In this document: positions 16,242 to 25,017 of the stretch, one piece after another
Position numbering within the stretch: position 1 is the stretch's first letter
Layout: each line of letters opens with the position of its first letter
From: Candidatus Nitrospira allomarina
GTDB taxonomy: Bacteria; Nitrospirota; Nitrospiria; Nitrospirales; UBA8639
DNA length: 64,000 nucleotides
Direction: 5' to 3'
Assembly (NCBI RefSeq): GCF_032050975.1
Contig: NZ_CP116967.1
Span: 2,415,001-2,479,000, forward strand
The notes under the pieces: generated by a model
Told to the model about the DNA's origin: nothing
Seen by the model: only the letters and a program-made list of their open reading frames with translations
The model's database searches: none
Translations under genes and position numbers: made by a program

Positions 16242-17876
16242 TTAGAAACTTCCAGCTTCGACAACATCATCGAGGCTGTTAATGTCCAGCCAATGTCCGA
16301 CGGTGTAGAGCACCCGAATCGGATAGTTTCTTCGTAATAACTCCTGGAACAGGACGGCCATTCCTGCTTTCCTGTGATCCGGGTCGGCAAGCAGTTCGGT
16401 AAGGATCTCATGCAATTGTGTGACACCTTGAGCCGAGACTTTAAAAAACCCCATCCATACGCCATGAATCATGTCCGAAGGCACTGACCTGCCTAATTGC
16501 TTGAGATGAATCTGGGCGTTAAAGGCCTTTCGGGAATTTGGAGCGGTACATTCAGCAAATCCACCAAGCCTCGTGTAACTCGTTTTTTCCTGCCAGTGGC
16601 TATCCACAAAAATGACAAAGTCATCTTTGGTTTGCAGCAATGCCTGAGGAATGTACGTGTTAAACAAAACATCGCCATAGGACACGATGGTGTCGTGGAA
16701 TCGGGCTTCTTTTGATTGAAGCGCTTTCAATAAGGAATTTAATTCTCCCGTTTCCGCGAAGGCATCGTTATCGACATAAGTCAAATTGGGAAGATTGACG
16801 GCTTCTTTTTTATACCCCCGGACCACAAGAATGTCCTTGATGCCCACACTGTTGTAGGCGTCAACGATATGAGCAAGGAGGGGAACACCACGAATATTCA
16901 CCATGGTTTTTGGTTTGTCTTCGGTGAGGTCCCCTAACTCATCCCCACGGGAAGCGGCGAGGACAATAGCCGATGCGCGGTCGGCACTTTTAGGAAGGTA
17001 CCGTTGCTCGGCTTCCATAAGTTCATCTGCACCTTGCAGACGAAAAACCTCAGAGACCGGCACAATGTTATCCTCAATGAATAAAAGATTTTCGTGTTCC
17101 TTCAGAACTCGGGCGGTCGTTTGCATGGTGGCGACTGCGGCGCGGAGCATGTGATTGGCCCAAATCACCATGGAAAAGCCATGCTGCCGGAACACATCAG
17201 TGGGAGTGGAATAATATTTTGTCGGCACAATCACCACGGGTGAACGATTGCTCCATTCCCGCTTAAACGACAAAATCTCATCCGGCACCGCCAGCGCACT
17301 GTGAATCAGAATGCCATCCGCCCCGGCCTGGCGATACGCCTCTGCCCGTCGCAAGGCTTCCGCCAGTCCCCATCCACAGATGAACGCTTCCACCCGGGCG
17401 ATGATGCAGAAATCCGGATCGGATTGCGCATCTTTACCGGCTTTGATTTTTCCACAAAATTCTTCCATGTCGGCCATGGGCTGTGTGTCACCCTTGAGAA
17501 AGCTATTCGTCTTCGGAAACAACTTGTCTTCAATGCACACGGCCGCAATATGCCGTTGTTCGAGTTTGCGAATGAGACGTTGCATATTATTGAAGTTGCC
17601 GTATCCCGTATCTCCATCGAGGAGAATCGGAATGCGGGCCGCGTCAGACATAAATTCCAGATTGTCCAGGACCTGGGTCCAACTGGCCTCGTTGTTATCT
17701 CGCACGCCGAATTGAGCCGAAATTGAGAGTCCGCTGGCCCAGATGCCATGGAATCCTGCTTCTTCCACGATCTTGGCGCTAAGCCCATTGTGAGCCTCGC
17801 AGATAAATTCAAGCTGGGGGGACAAGAGGAGCTTTTTGAATTGCGTGGATTTTGGCGGCTGGGGTTCGCTTGGCAT
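16242..17876 (-). CDS. Phosphoenolpyruvate mutase-nucleotidyltransferase fusion
   Basis: 544 residues from the ATG at 17876 (a TTG two codons upstream is an alternative). The N-terminal half (to about 290) is a PEP mutase of the isocitrate-lyase superfamily: metal-binding [10 protein letters not shown] near residue 89 and the mutase-specific loop [12 protein letters not shown] near 120, which separates true mutases from carboxyphosphonoenolpyruvate relatives. The C-terminal half (about 300-544) is a nucleotidyltransferase with [27 protein letters not shown], as in phosphonate cytidylyltransferases (PntC-like). Known fusions of this kind start phosphonate synthesis and activate the product with CTP. 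Phosphonopyruvate decarboxylase and AEP transaminase are not nearby. Cytoplasmic. Confidence 0.85.
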   Translation of the reverse strand: MPSEPQPPKSTQFKKLLLSPQLEFICEAHNGLSAKIVEEAGFHGIWASGLSISAQFGVRDNNEASWTQVLDNLEFMSDAARIPILLDGDTGYGNFNNMQRLIRKLEQRHIAAVCIEDKLFPKTNSFLKGDTQPMADMEEFCGKIKAGKDAQSDPDFCIIARVEAFICGWGLAEALRRAEAYRQAGADGILIHSALAVPDEILSFKREWSNRSPVVIVPTKYYSTPTDVFRQHGFSMVIWANHMLRAAVATMQTTARVLKEHENLLFIEDNIVPVSEVFRLQGADELMEAEQRYLPKSADRASAIVLAASRGDELGDLTEDKPKTMVNIRGVPLLAHIVDAYNSVGIKDILVVRGYKKEAVNLPNLTYVDNDAFAETGELNSLLKALQSKEARFHDTIVSYGDVLFNTYIPQALLQTKDDFVIFVDSHWQEKTSYTRLGGFAECTAPNSRKAFNAQIHLKQLGRSVPSDMIHGVWMGFFKVSAQGVTQLHEILTELLADPDHRKAGMAVLFQELLRRNYPIRVLYTVGHWLDINSLDDVVEAGSF

Positions 17877-18126
17877 AATCAATAACTGTGACAGTGTTTC
17901 AGATCGTTCAATGAAGTATTAAAGTCTACATCAAGGGGAATCCTGCTGCCAAACCTTTCCGTATCTGATTGGGGAGCCGGGAAGACGTGTGGTCCTGGAA
18001 TCTGTCGGATGAAGAAGTGGGAAGAATGATTGACCCCAAGGCTTGTGACAGGTTTTGAAAATGATGGGGTCAGGAAAAGGGCATGGCCACGAAACCATGC
18101 CCTTGTCCATATGAACCGTGAACAAT

Positions 18127-18408
18127 TTATGAAGTGCGGCTGGTAATCTCAAGAAGATGATAACCAAACTGGGTTTTGACCGGGCCGTGGACCTTGCCGA
18201 GTTCCCCGCTGAACACAACCTCATCAAATTCTTTAACCATTTGACCCGGGCCGAACTCGCCCAGATCGCCACCTTGTTTGCCCGATGGACAGGTGGAATG
18301 TTCCTTCGCGGCGGCAGCAAAATCTCCACCACCCTCAATTTGTGTTTTTAAGTTTTTGCATGCTTCTTCTGTTGAAACCAAAATGTGACGGGCGCGCGCT
18401 TTCGCCAT
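18127..18408 (-). CDS. ppiC: Parvulin-type peptidyl-prolyl isomerase
   Basis: 93 residues from the ATG at 18408, seven bases after AAGGAG. It is a minimal single-domain parvulin like E. coli PpiC: RARHILVSTEEACKNL, the FAAAAKEHSTCPSGKQGGDLGEFGPGQMVKEFDEVVF core, and the closing VKTQFGYHLLEI. No signal peptide, so cytoplasmic. Length equals the family's usual 92-94 residues. Confidence 0.93.
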   Translation of the reverse strand: MAKARARHILVSTEEACKNLKTQIEGGGDFAAAAKEHSTCPSGKQGGDLGEFGPGQMVKEFDEVVFSGELGKVHGPVKTQFGYHLLEITSRTS

Positions 18409-18679
18409 GAGCATTCTCCTTCTAGGCTAGAAAATTGGACAATGGTCCTTTTCTCATGATTGACCAGTCAAGGTCAAATTTCATGAGAATCAGCCAGCGC
18501 AGCGAGGGAAATTCTCTTGTTCATAATGATTGTGAAAGGGCGAATGTTTTGGTGATCAGGAACGGGTCAGGTGGACGAGGTCCTGTGCCGGTGGGACTGA
18601 AGGCCGGTGAAAGGGGAAAGAGTCCTGGTAGAAGAGCGCGAAATTCGCAAGAACGAGAGGCGGTAATGGAGGTGATAGA

Positions 18680-19096
18680 TTAGTTGTCGGGATTCATCGC
18701 CAGGTAATCACAAATAAAATCCAAAACCAATTCGTCAAAATTATTGAAAATGGTTTTGACCCCGCCCGCCGTCACGACGCCCTGTTCCCAGGTGATGGCG
18801 TGTCCTGTGGAGGAGTTATGAACCAGGGCGACCAGTTGGTGGACTTCGAGGTCGATCCGACAGGCGTAACGCTTTGGGCCCAAGGGAAGAGCCGCCATAT
18901 TGACATATAAATACGGCTCTCCGGGTAATTTGGCAGCTTCGAGTTCTTTGACCAGGCGAATCCCCGCCCTTTGCAATTGTGCTTCCACTCGTTTGCGCAC
19001 CTCACTTCGGTTTAAAACTCCCCTCAGCTCCGGACCTAAATCCTCAACAACTACATAGATGCCATGTATCCCCCTTAGTGATTCTTTCCTCAGCAT
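18680..19096 (-). CDS. Conserved hypothetical protein
   Basis: 138 residues, not recognised by name. The pattern (IYVVVEDL, a lipid- or membrane-free alpha/beta core, LYVNMAALPLGPKRYACRIDLEVHQLVAL, TWEQGVVTAGG, then FDELVLDFICDYLAMNPDN) resembles a group of uncharacterised proteins that end in a helix with D-x-FxxDYLxxNP; relatives usually have a signal peptide but none is visible here. GGAGAGG lies upstream of the start. Not obviously in an operon with parvulin or YajD, which share its strand. Confidence 0.65.
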   Translation of the reverse strand: MLRKESLRGIHGIYVVVEDLGPELRGVLNRSEVRKRVEAQLQRAGIRLVKELEAAKLPGEPYLYVNMAALPLGPKRYACRIDLEVHQLVALVHNSSTGHAITWEQGVVTAGGVKTIFNNFDELVLDFICDYLAMNPDN

Positions 19097-19176
19097 AGGA
19101 TGATCGACCTCTCCGTCAATTCGTTCAAGCCCATAACAAGTGTTCTGCGTTCCCTCAGGGATTGTAGACTGATCCC

Positions 19177-19530
19177 CTATGCCTTGTCCTCTTTCGCCTT
19201 GCGCAAATAATCACCTAGGATTCCCCGGCTGTGTTCATCATCGTGGCAGTAGACGCAGAGGTTCTCCCAGTTCGATCCGTCCGGTGGATTGTTGTGGTGA
19301 TTGCCGTCCTTATGGTGTACCGTGAGCAGATGTCTGTTCTTGAGGTCGAATTCTCTGGCGCATTTGGCACAAATGAGCCCGTGAATGTTCAGTGACTGTT
19401 CCCGATAGGAGCTGTTGCTCGAGGCCGAAGGCTTGGGTCGCAGTCCTTTGAGGATTTCGTCAATGGGTTTGTCGACGGCAGGTTTTTGGAGCCGTCGCAG
19501 TTTGTGACGACCCCGGTATGCATTCCCCAT
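19177..19530 (-). CDS. yajD: HNH nuclease family protein YajD
   Basis: 117 residues with the YajD arrangement: a basic N-terminus (MGNAYRGRHKLRR), a CAKCAREFD zinc knuckle, the HNH catalytic core LLTVHHKDGNHHNNPPDGSNWENLCVYCHDDEH and a short charged tail. Start is behind AAAGGACG. YajD proteins are small single-domain HNH proteins without known role; they are chromosomal and not linked to a mobile element here. Confidence 0.88.
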   Translation of the reverse strand: MGNAYRGRHKLRRLQKPAVDKPIDEILKGLRPKPSASSNSSYREQSLNIHGLICAKCAREFDLKNRHLLTVHHKDGNHHNNPPDGSNWENLCVYCHDDEHSRGILGDYLRKAKEDKA

Positions 19531-19810
19531 GATGTGCGTCCTTTCAAGTGATGGCGTCGTGGTGGTTTGGCGCCAGCGATGAATAGCCGCGTGATGTCAA
19601 TGCCAGGATTCTCAAAGTTTTCCTGGGCTTTGTCAATGCGATTTGAACGGATATCGCGTTGAGCATGCCTGATGTGGGGGCAACCGCGGGATGAGGCCTC
19701 TCGATGGTTGGGGAGGAATCGTATGGAGTGAGGCCTGCGAGCGCTATGAGGTAAGTGTTAGTATGAGAATAAGTGCTGCGGATAGGGTTAGTCTGATGAT
19801 TCCTTTTACA

Positions 19811-19851
19811 GGCACCCGCTTCGAGACGGGTGCTCTCACCAGGAGGGTGCC
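19811..19851 (+). promoter_or_regulatory. Leader with two exclusive pairings at the ribosome-binding site
   Basis: GGCACCC at 19811-19817 can pair with CGGGTGC (19827-19833) to form a hairpin that leaves AGGAGG (19841-19846) free, or with GGGTGCC (19845-19851), which overlaps the Shine-Dalgarno end and abuts the ATG at 19852. The second pairing would block initiation. No known riboswitch consensus was recognised. Confidence 0.45.
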
Positions 19852-20244
19852 ATGTTCGGTCCTATTACGCTTCCCTTTGGGGCAAAAATGTTGTTTAACA
19901 CCGTCAAATTAAAGCCCGGGGTTTCCTTCGATCAGGTGGAGCTGGCCGTTGGAGAGATGTGCATGGTCGTCAAAGAAACGTATGGGGGAGACAAAGGGGG
20001 CTTCATCGCCGGACAGGTGTTCAAGTTTTCCGGTTTCGTATCTGACGAAGGGTCCTTAAGTGCATCAAAAACCGCAGATGACCATTTCGCGATTGTGACC
20101 TATTGGAGTTCATTTGAGGATCACGAAAAATCTCATGCCGATGAACTGTTCAATAAGACATTCGCGGCTTTGGCTTCCATGTGTTCTGAGACGAAAGAAC
20201 TCGGCTACGATATGCTATGGCAGGGGGCAGCGAAGACTGCGTAA
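19852..20244 (+). CDS. Small alpha/beta-barrel-like hypothetical protein
   Basis: 130 residues, soluble, behind AGGAGGGTGCC. The body (MLFNTVKLKPGVSFDQVELAVGEMCMVVKETYG, later FAIVTYWSSFEDHEKSHADELFNKTFAALASMC) has the look of a dimeric ferredoxin-like barrel (antibiotic-biosynthesis-monooxygenase or Dabb type), with the WxSxEDHEKSHxDELF helix typical of that fold. No catalytic residues can be named. Its leader holds the alternative hairpins described at 19811-19851. Confidence 0.65.
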   Translation: MFGPITLPFGAKMLFNTVKLKPGVSFDQVELAVGEMCMVVKETYGGDKGGFIAGQVFKFSGFVSDEGSLSASKTADDHFAIVTYWSSFEDHEKSHADELFNKTFAALASMCSETKELGYDMLWQGAAKTA

Positions 20245-20377
20245 GCTTTTCGAAATAGAAAGATCTCCGTCACCCATCTGGCCAGGCGTCGGTCAGTTTG
20301 GCGCGTGCGTACAGAGGATGACGTCATGCCGGGACGAGAGTGCGTGAGACGGACGCGATCTGAAATCCCATGCTGAT

Positions 20378-20866
20378 TCAGGCGCTTCCACAGCATTTTT
20401 TATACTTTTTCCCGCTGCCGCAAGGGCACGGATCGTTCCGTCCAATCTTGGCCTCGCTACGCACGACGGTCTGAACTCCAGGACTTTTTCCGTCGGTGAA
20501 ATACCAGGTCCCCTTATGTTTCCGAAACTCGCTTAGTTCATGATGGATTTGAGGGCCTTCTTCGGTCTCAAATGTGGCTTTGAATTCGACGAGGCCCGCT
20601 TCGTCTTCTATTCCACCCCGTTTCGTCGCCAGAATTTCTAACCCCGTCCATTTGGTGGTTTCTGCCCACTTGCGATTGGCCTCAAGGTCAATGTCGTGTT
20701 TGGTTTTCGGGTCATGGGTCTTTTCGATGAAATCCATCTGGACTTGCGTATAGGCCGAATATCTGGCCCGCATAAGTTGTTCGGCAGTTTCTGCCTGTTT
20801 CACTCCGGTGATGAGGGGCTCACAGCATTGCTTGAAGGTCTTTCCGCTCTGACACGGACACTGCAT
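20378..20866 (-). CDS. YchJ-type protein with two SEC-C motifs
   Basis: 162 residues. The N-terminus [13 protein letters not shown] and the C-terminus [16 protein letters not shown] are both SEC-C zinc-binding motifs; between them is the NTF2-like domain of the UPF0225/YchJ family ([26 protein letters not shown], later VEFKATF and [19 protein letters not shown]). Start behind AAAAGGAG. Function unknown; SEC-C motifs bind zinc and often contact SecB or ribosomes. Confidence 0.92.
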   Translation of the reverse strand: MQCPCQSGKTFKQCCEPLITGVKQAETAEQLMRARYSAYTQVQMDFIEKTHDPKTKHDIDLEANRKWAETTKWTGLEILATKRGGIEDEAGLVEFKATFETEEGPQIHHELSEFRKHKGTWYFTDGKSPGVQTVVRSEAKIGRNDPCPCGSGKKYKKCCGSA

Positions 20867-21122
20867 ATGCGACTCCTTTTCTAAGTGAAGGCAAATGATG
20901 ATTGACTCTTGTACGTCGCGAGTGACGGAAAAGTCAAAAGGTCCGGCATCTCATTTTTCTGGAAAAATATTGGTGAGTCCCGGTGGCAGTTTTCCCGTCA
21001 TTTGTCTCTGCTCGTCCCTCTCTTAAATAGCTGGTCCGTTTCTGTCGCTAAAGCCATGCGCGGAGAACATTTTTTTATGCCGCGTACTCAGATTTTGGCA
21101 CCCCTATTGCGCATCATGCATG

Positions 21123-21249
21123 GGGCTGTTGAAAAAAGCCGCCAGCGCCGTTCTCGTCATTTTCCCGTGCTCACGTACTGGAAGTACGCTCTGCGCGCAA
21201 AAATGACTGCGGCCTTGCTGAACGAACTTTTTTGAACCGCCCCGAAGCC
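21123..21249 (-). repeat. Dispersed palindromic repeat, copy C
   Basis: Reverse complement of the unit at 4738-4865: from the GGCTTCGGG end (here CCCGAAGCC at 21241-21249) to the TTTTTTCAACAGCCCC end (here GGGGCTGTTGAAAAAA at 21122-21137), with nearly every base in between shared by eye. Together with 7290-7437 it defines a family of about 130-150 bases. A further end-like TTCAACACTCCC occurs at about 21301-21312. No gene fills the 827 bases between ychJ and the repeat-protein gene. Confidence 0.75.
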
Positions 21250-21546
21250 TCAAAAATACCACGTGCCTGTAGGTCAAGATGCCCTTGGAAATCAGTTTTA
21301 TTCAACACTCCCATGCATGATTTCATCGGGAATGGGGTTTATGCTGCAGAAAAGTCATTTCTAATTTTTACTAGATTCCGGGATGTTGTTGGGGGTGAAG
21401 GCTGATGAGCGAATGGGGTCATTGAAGAATGTGTGGAAGTTATTCGTCAGTTGAGTTAGGCTTTTTTGCGAATCTGACCGGGCGTCGCTCTGATAGAAAG
21501 AAGCTTTGCGTCAAAATGATGAAATGGCGCAGGAATTTGAGCAGGC

Positions 21547-21600
21547 CGTAGACGTTCTTTTTATGCGAACCCGGGTTCGCATCACCGGGAGTAGTCTACG
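21547..21600. repeat. Nested inverted repeat with a 20-bp perfect palindrome
   Basis: ATGCGAACCCGGGTTCGCAT at 21563-21582 is a perfect 20-bp palindrome. It sits inside a second inverted pair, CGTAGAC (21547-21553) and GTCTACG (21594-21600). The block lies about 95 bases before the start codon of the exported repeat protein. It could be a regulator-binding site or a cruciform-forming element. Confidence 0.6.
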
Positions 21601-21693
21601 CATGACGTGTTCTCCATTTGGTAAGGCGCAGTAGCAATGATTTCATACATGGCTTTATTCCTAAAACTCATTCAGGGTTCTGGAGGAACACAC

Positions 21694-23871
21694 ATGAAAC
21701 ATATCAACCAAATGGTCACGACGGGCACAATCGTCCTCATGCTCGTATTGCTTGCACCCATGACCTATGGGGCGGAGACGGCCCGAGTCAGTGTCAGCAC
21801 TGGAAATTTGCAGGGCAATAACAATAGTTTTCTTCCGGACCTTAATGAAAATGGCCGGTTTGTTACCTACTATTCCTTGTCGACCAATCTGGTGCCCGGT
21901 GATACCAACGGGGTACGAGATATATTCGTGTACGATCGGCAAACCCAGCAAACTACGCGCGTGAGCGTGGCGACAAACGGAGGGCAGGCCAATGGCGAGA
22001 GCCTTGAGCCGGCCATAAGCGCCAATGGGCGTTATGTGGCATTTCGGTCGGCTGCCACGAACCTGGTTCCGGGGGATACCAATGGCACCATTGATGTGTT
22101 CGTCCATGATCGACAGACAGGCATCACGAGCCGGGTCAGTGTTGCGACGGGTGGGGGACAGTCCAATAACAATAGTTTTTCACCAGTCCTGAGTGCTGAC
22201 GGCAGATTTGTGGCGTTCCACTCCTTTGCGAACAACCTGGTGCCGGGCGACACCAATGGAGTGTTAGATGTGTTCGTTCATGATCGGCAAACGGGGACGA
22301 CGACGCGCGTGAGTGTGGCCACAGGCGCAATCCAGGGGAATAATACCAGTCGAGCGGGGTTTCTCAGTGCAAATGGTGGTTTGGTTGCGTTTGAATCGGA
22401 TGCGACTAACCTGGTCCCGGGTGATACCAATGGTGTGCGAGATCTGTTCATTCATGATCGGCAAACAAGAGTGACGGCGCGTGTGAGTGTGGCCACAGGC
22501 GGAGGGCAGGTCAATGGTGAGAGTGTGGATGCCGAATTGAGTGCGGATGGTCGCTATGTCACCTTTCAATCGGATGCGACGAATCTCGTTGCTGGCGATA
22601 CCAATGGAGTGGGTGATGTGTTTGTCCATGACCGTCAAACGAACACCACCACCCGCGTGAGTGTGGCAAGTGGTGGTCTCCAAGGAGGAGGAGAGAGCTC
22701 AGAGGGGACCATCAGCGGGGATGGACGATTCGTGGCTTTTCTTTCTTTTGCTACCAATCTCGTTCCGGGCGACACGAATGGAGAGGGTGATGTGTTTGTG
22801 CATGATCGTCAGACCAACACGACCACCAGAATGAGTGTGACGACTGGAGGCGTGCAAGGCAATGATTTTAGTTGTAATCCTGCAATCAGTCAGGATGGTC
22901 GGATCGTTGGTTTTTTCTCGGATTCAACCAACCTTGTTCCGGGAGATACGAATGCAATCCGGGATATTTTTATTCATAATCGCACGGTGAATTTTGATTT
23001 GGATGGAGATGGCAAGGCTGACATCGTGTGGCGCAATATCAATAATGGCAGCACGGCCATTTGGTTTATGAATGGGACGGCAATTGCTTTCCCGAGTTTT
23101 CCTGGCGGCGTCCCTCCGGCTTGGGAGATTACCGGTATCGGCGATGTGAATGCGGATGGTAAGGCTGATGTGGTTTGGCGCAATAGCACCAGTGGTACGG
23201 TGGCGGTGTGGTTAATGAACGGGAATACCATCGCTTCGGTAGGATTCCCGGGCACGGTTCCTACTGGTTGGGTGCTTGAGCAACTTGGAGATGTGGACGG
23301 AAATGGCACGGCAGACCTGGTTTGGCGAAACATTAATAGCAAGGTGGTTGTCGTGTGGCTGATGAATGGAGCGACCATTGCCCAATCCAAATCGCTCGGT
23401 GGTGTTCCGGGTGAGTGGAAGATTGTCGGAATGGGCGATGTCAATGCCGATCGCAAAGCCGATATCATTTGGCGGAATAGCAACAGTGGGGCAGTAGCCG
23501 TATGGTTAATGAACGGTCTCTCGGTCCTGTCGATCGGAGTCCCAGGGAGTGCCAGCTTGGTTTTTGAGGTGGCTGGGGTGGGGGATGTTGATGGGAATGG
23601 GACCGCTGATGTGATCTGGCGCAATACCGGAACCGGTGGGGTGGCATTCTGGCTGATGAATGGGCTCACTCTTGGCAGCACGGGTGCCTTGGCGGGCAAG
23701 GCCTTGGAATGGGACATTGCCCAGGTCAGTGATCGGGACGGTAGCGGAAAAGTAGATTTGACCTGGTTCAATACCGATACCGGTGAGGTCGAGGTGTGGT
23801 TGATGAATGGGGTCACGGTCGGCTCAACAGGTTCACCAGGGACCACCTCTCCGAGCTGGGAGATACAATAG
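21694..23871 (+). CDS. Exported propeller-repeat and FG-GAP-like repeat protein
   Basis: 725 residues from the ATG at 21694 (GGAGG seven bases before). A signal peptide ends at about residue 27 (MTYGAE). The first part has about seven to eight copies of a 58-residue unit, NLVPGDTNGxxDxFVHDRQTxxTTRVSVATGGxQxN..S..xxLSADGRFVAFxS, a PD40/WD40-like beta-propeller repeat. The second part has about six copies of a 49-51-residue unit with DVDGNGxADxVWRN...AVWLMNGxTI, an FG-GAP/VCBS-like calcium-binding repeat. The repeats are also similar at DNA level (period about 174 bases). No anchor or catalytic domain is seen; likely secreted or surface protein with a binding role. Confidence 0.85.
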   Translation: MKHINQMVTTGTIVLMLVLLAPMTYGAETARVSVSTGNLQGNNNSFLPDLNENGRFVTYYSLSTNLVPGDTNGVRDIFVYDRQTQQTTRVSVATNGGQANGESLEPAISANGRYVAFRSAATNLVPGDTNGTIDVFVHDRQTGITSRVSVATGGGQSNNNSFSPVLSADGRFVAFHSFANNLVPGDTNGVLDVFVHDRQTGTTTRVSVATGAIQGNNTSRAGFLSANGGLVAFESDATNLVPGDTNGVRDLFIHDRQTRVTARVSVATGGGQVNGESVDAELSADGRYVTFQSDATNLVAGDTNGVGDVFVHDRQTNTTTRVSVASGGLQGGGESSEGTISGDGRFVAFLSFATNLVPGDTNGEGDVFVHDRQTNTTTRMSVTTGGVQGNDFSCNPAISQDGRIVGFFSDSTNLVPGDTNAIRDIFIHNRTVNFDLDGDGKADIVWRNINNGSTAIWFMNGTAIAFPSFPGGVPPAWEITGIGDVNADGKADVVWRNSTSGTVAVWLMNGNTIASVGFPGTVPTGWVLEQLGDVDGNGTADLVWRNINSKVVVVWLMNGATIAQSKSLGGVPGEWKIVGMGDVNADRKADIIWRNSNSGAVAVWLMNGLSVLSIGVPGSASLVFEVAGVGDVDGNGTADVIWRNTGTGGVAFWLMNGLTLGSTGALAGKALEWDIAQVSDRDGSGKVDLTWFNTDTGEVEVWLMNGVTVGSTGSPGTTSPSWEIQ

Positions 23872-24324
23872 CAATGCCTTTGGCCTCTTTCCCTCAATTT
23901 AAAACAGAGTTACAGGTCTGGCCAAGGACTGGGGAGAAAAGTTTTCTTAACTGACTGGGTCAGGGGAAAGGAATCTCTACCTGAATGGTAAAAAGGGGTG
24001 GAAGATCACAGGGGACTGGTTTTGTCAAAGGTCAACTCCCTTCGTCGAACAATGAAAGACCCTCCTATCCGAGGAAACAGACTGTTCATCGCAAAATGGT
24101 GGGGATTGGTATGGGGAAATACAAAATGACTCATTTTTCCAGAGGCGGCAACACCACCTGTTTTCTGCAGAAACCGCTCAATGACTAGATATTTACTTCA
24201 TTTTGGGAACTCATCCGTCTATAACATTTCTGCATCAGATCTGTTGAAATGAAAACTAATTGGAATATTACTGATAGGATTATCGGATTTCATATCTTGC
24301 AGGATTAAAAGGAACGAAACCCCT
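23872..24324. other. 453-base intergenic stretch, no gene seen
   Basis: A 67-codon frame at 23985-24188 has no ribosome-binding site and unlikely composition. The last 120 bases are AT-rich and probably carry the promoter of the DUF4112 gene. No strong hairpin was found. Confidence 0.4.
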
Positions 24325-24801
24325 ATGGTGAGAAACTCCCGAAAATTTGAACTGGCCAAACACCTGGCGGAAATATTAGACCGGCGTTTTACGATTCCCG
24401 GAACCTCAATTCGTATCGGGTTAGATCCGATCCTTGGGCTGATTCCAGGTGTGGGCGATGCCCTCGCAGGTCTGGCTGGATCAGTTATTCTAGTCGTGGC
24501 GGCTCAATCCCAACTTCCTAGAATCGTCCTTATCCGTATGAGTCTCAATATTGCCATTAATAGCGTGGTCGGGGCCATTCCCATTCTCGGTGATTTGTTC
24601 TCTGTCTGGTTTAAAAGTAATGTGAAAAATGTAGAGTTGTTGGAGCGATATGCTGTTGGAGATCGTCCAAGCTCCACTACAGGGGATTGGGTTTTCGTAA
24701 TAGGGTTATTGTTAGTCGTGGCTTTGGTGATTGCCGGAACGGTGGTAGGAATCCTCTGGCTTCTTATGCGAATCTGGGAAATCCTGCAAGGCATGCAATA
24801 A
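24325..24801 (+). CDS. DUF4112 membrane protein
   Basis: 158 residues. The N-terminal block (LAEILDRRFTIPGTSIRIGLDPILGLIPGVGDALAGLAG) followed by VVGAIPILGDLFSVWFKSNVKNVELLE is the full DUF4112 signature. Hydrophobic segments lie at about 38-62, 76-92 and 120-150, so it is an inner-membrane protein. Function unknown. AAAGGAACG precedes the start. Confidence 0.9.
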   Translation: MVRNSRKFELAKHLAEILDRRFTIPGTSIRIGLDPILGLIPGVGDALAGLAGSVILVVAAQSQLPRIVLIRMSLNIAINSVVGAIPILGDLFSVWFKSNVKNVELLERYAVGDRPSSTTGDWVFVIGLLLVVALVIAGTVVGILWLLMRIWEILQGMQ

Positions 24802-25017
24802 AACTTACATTTATGACCCCGTCAGAGCGAAGGCGATGATGGGGGAGCGACGGTTCATGGGGGATCGTGGGAAATCTGCTCGCAAAACTTGAGCGAACGG
24901 CTATAGAGAATGGGACTACCCTTTACGATGTCCCTATCCACATCCATTTAAACTATTCCTGTATTTTTGAAAAACCAATCCTGTTGACTCCCTCCCGAGA
25001 TGATTGGAAGGAATACA

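Noticed and set aside
20909-21235. 108-codon frame between ychJ and the repeat-protein gene
   Set aside because: Its second half is the dispersed repeat copy C; no family match or start signal.
23985-24188. 67-codon frame after the repeat-protein gene
   Set aside because: No ribosome-binding site, unlikely composition, no family.
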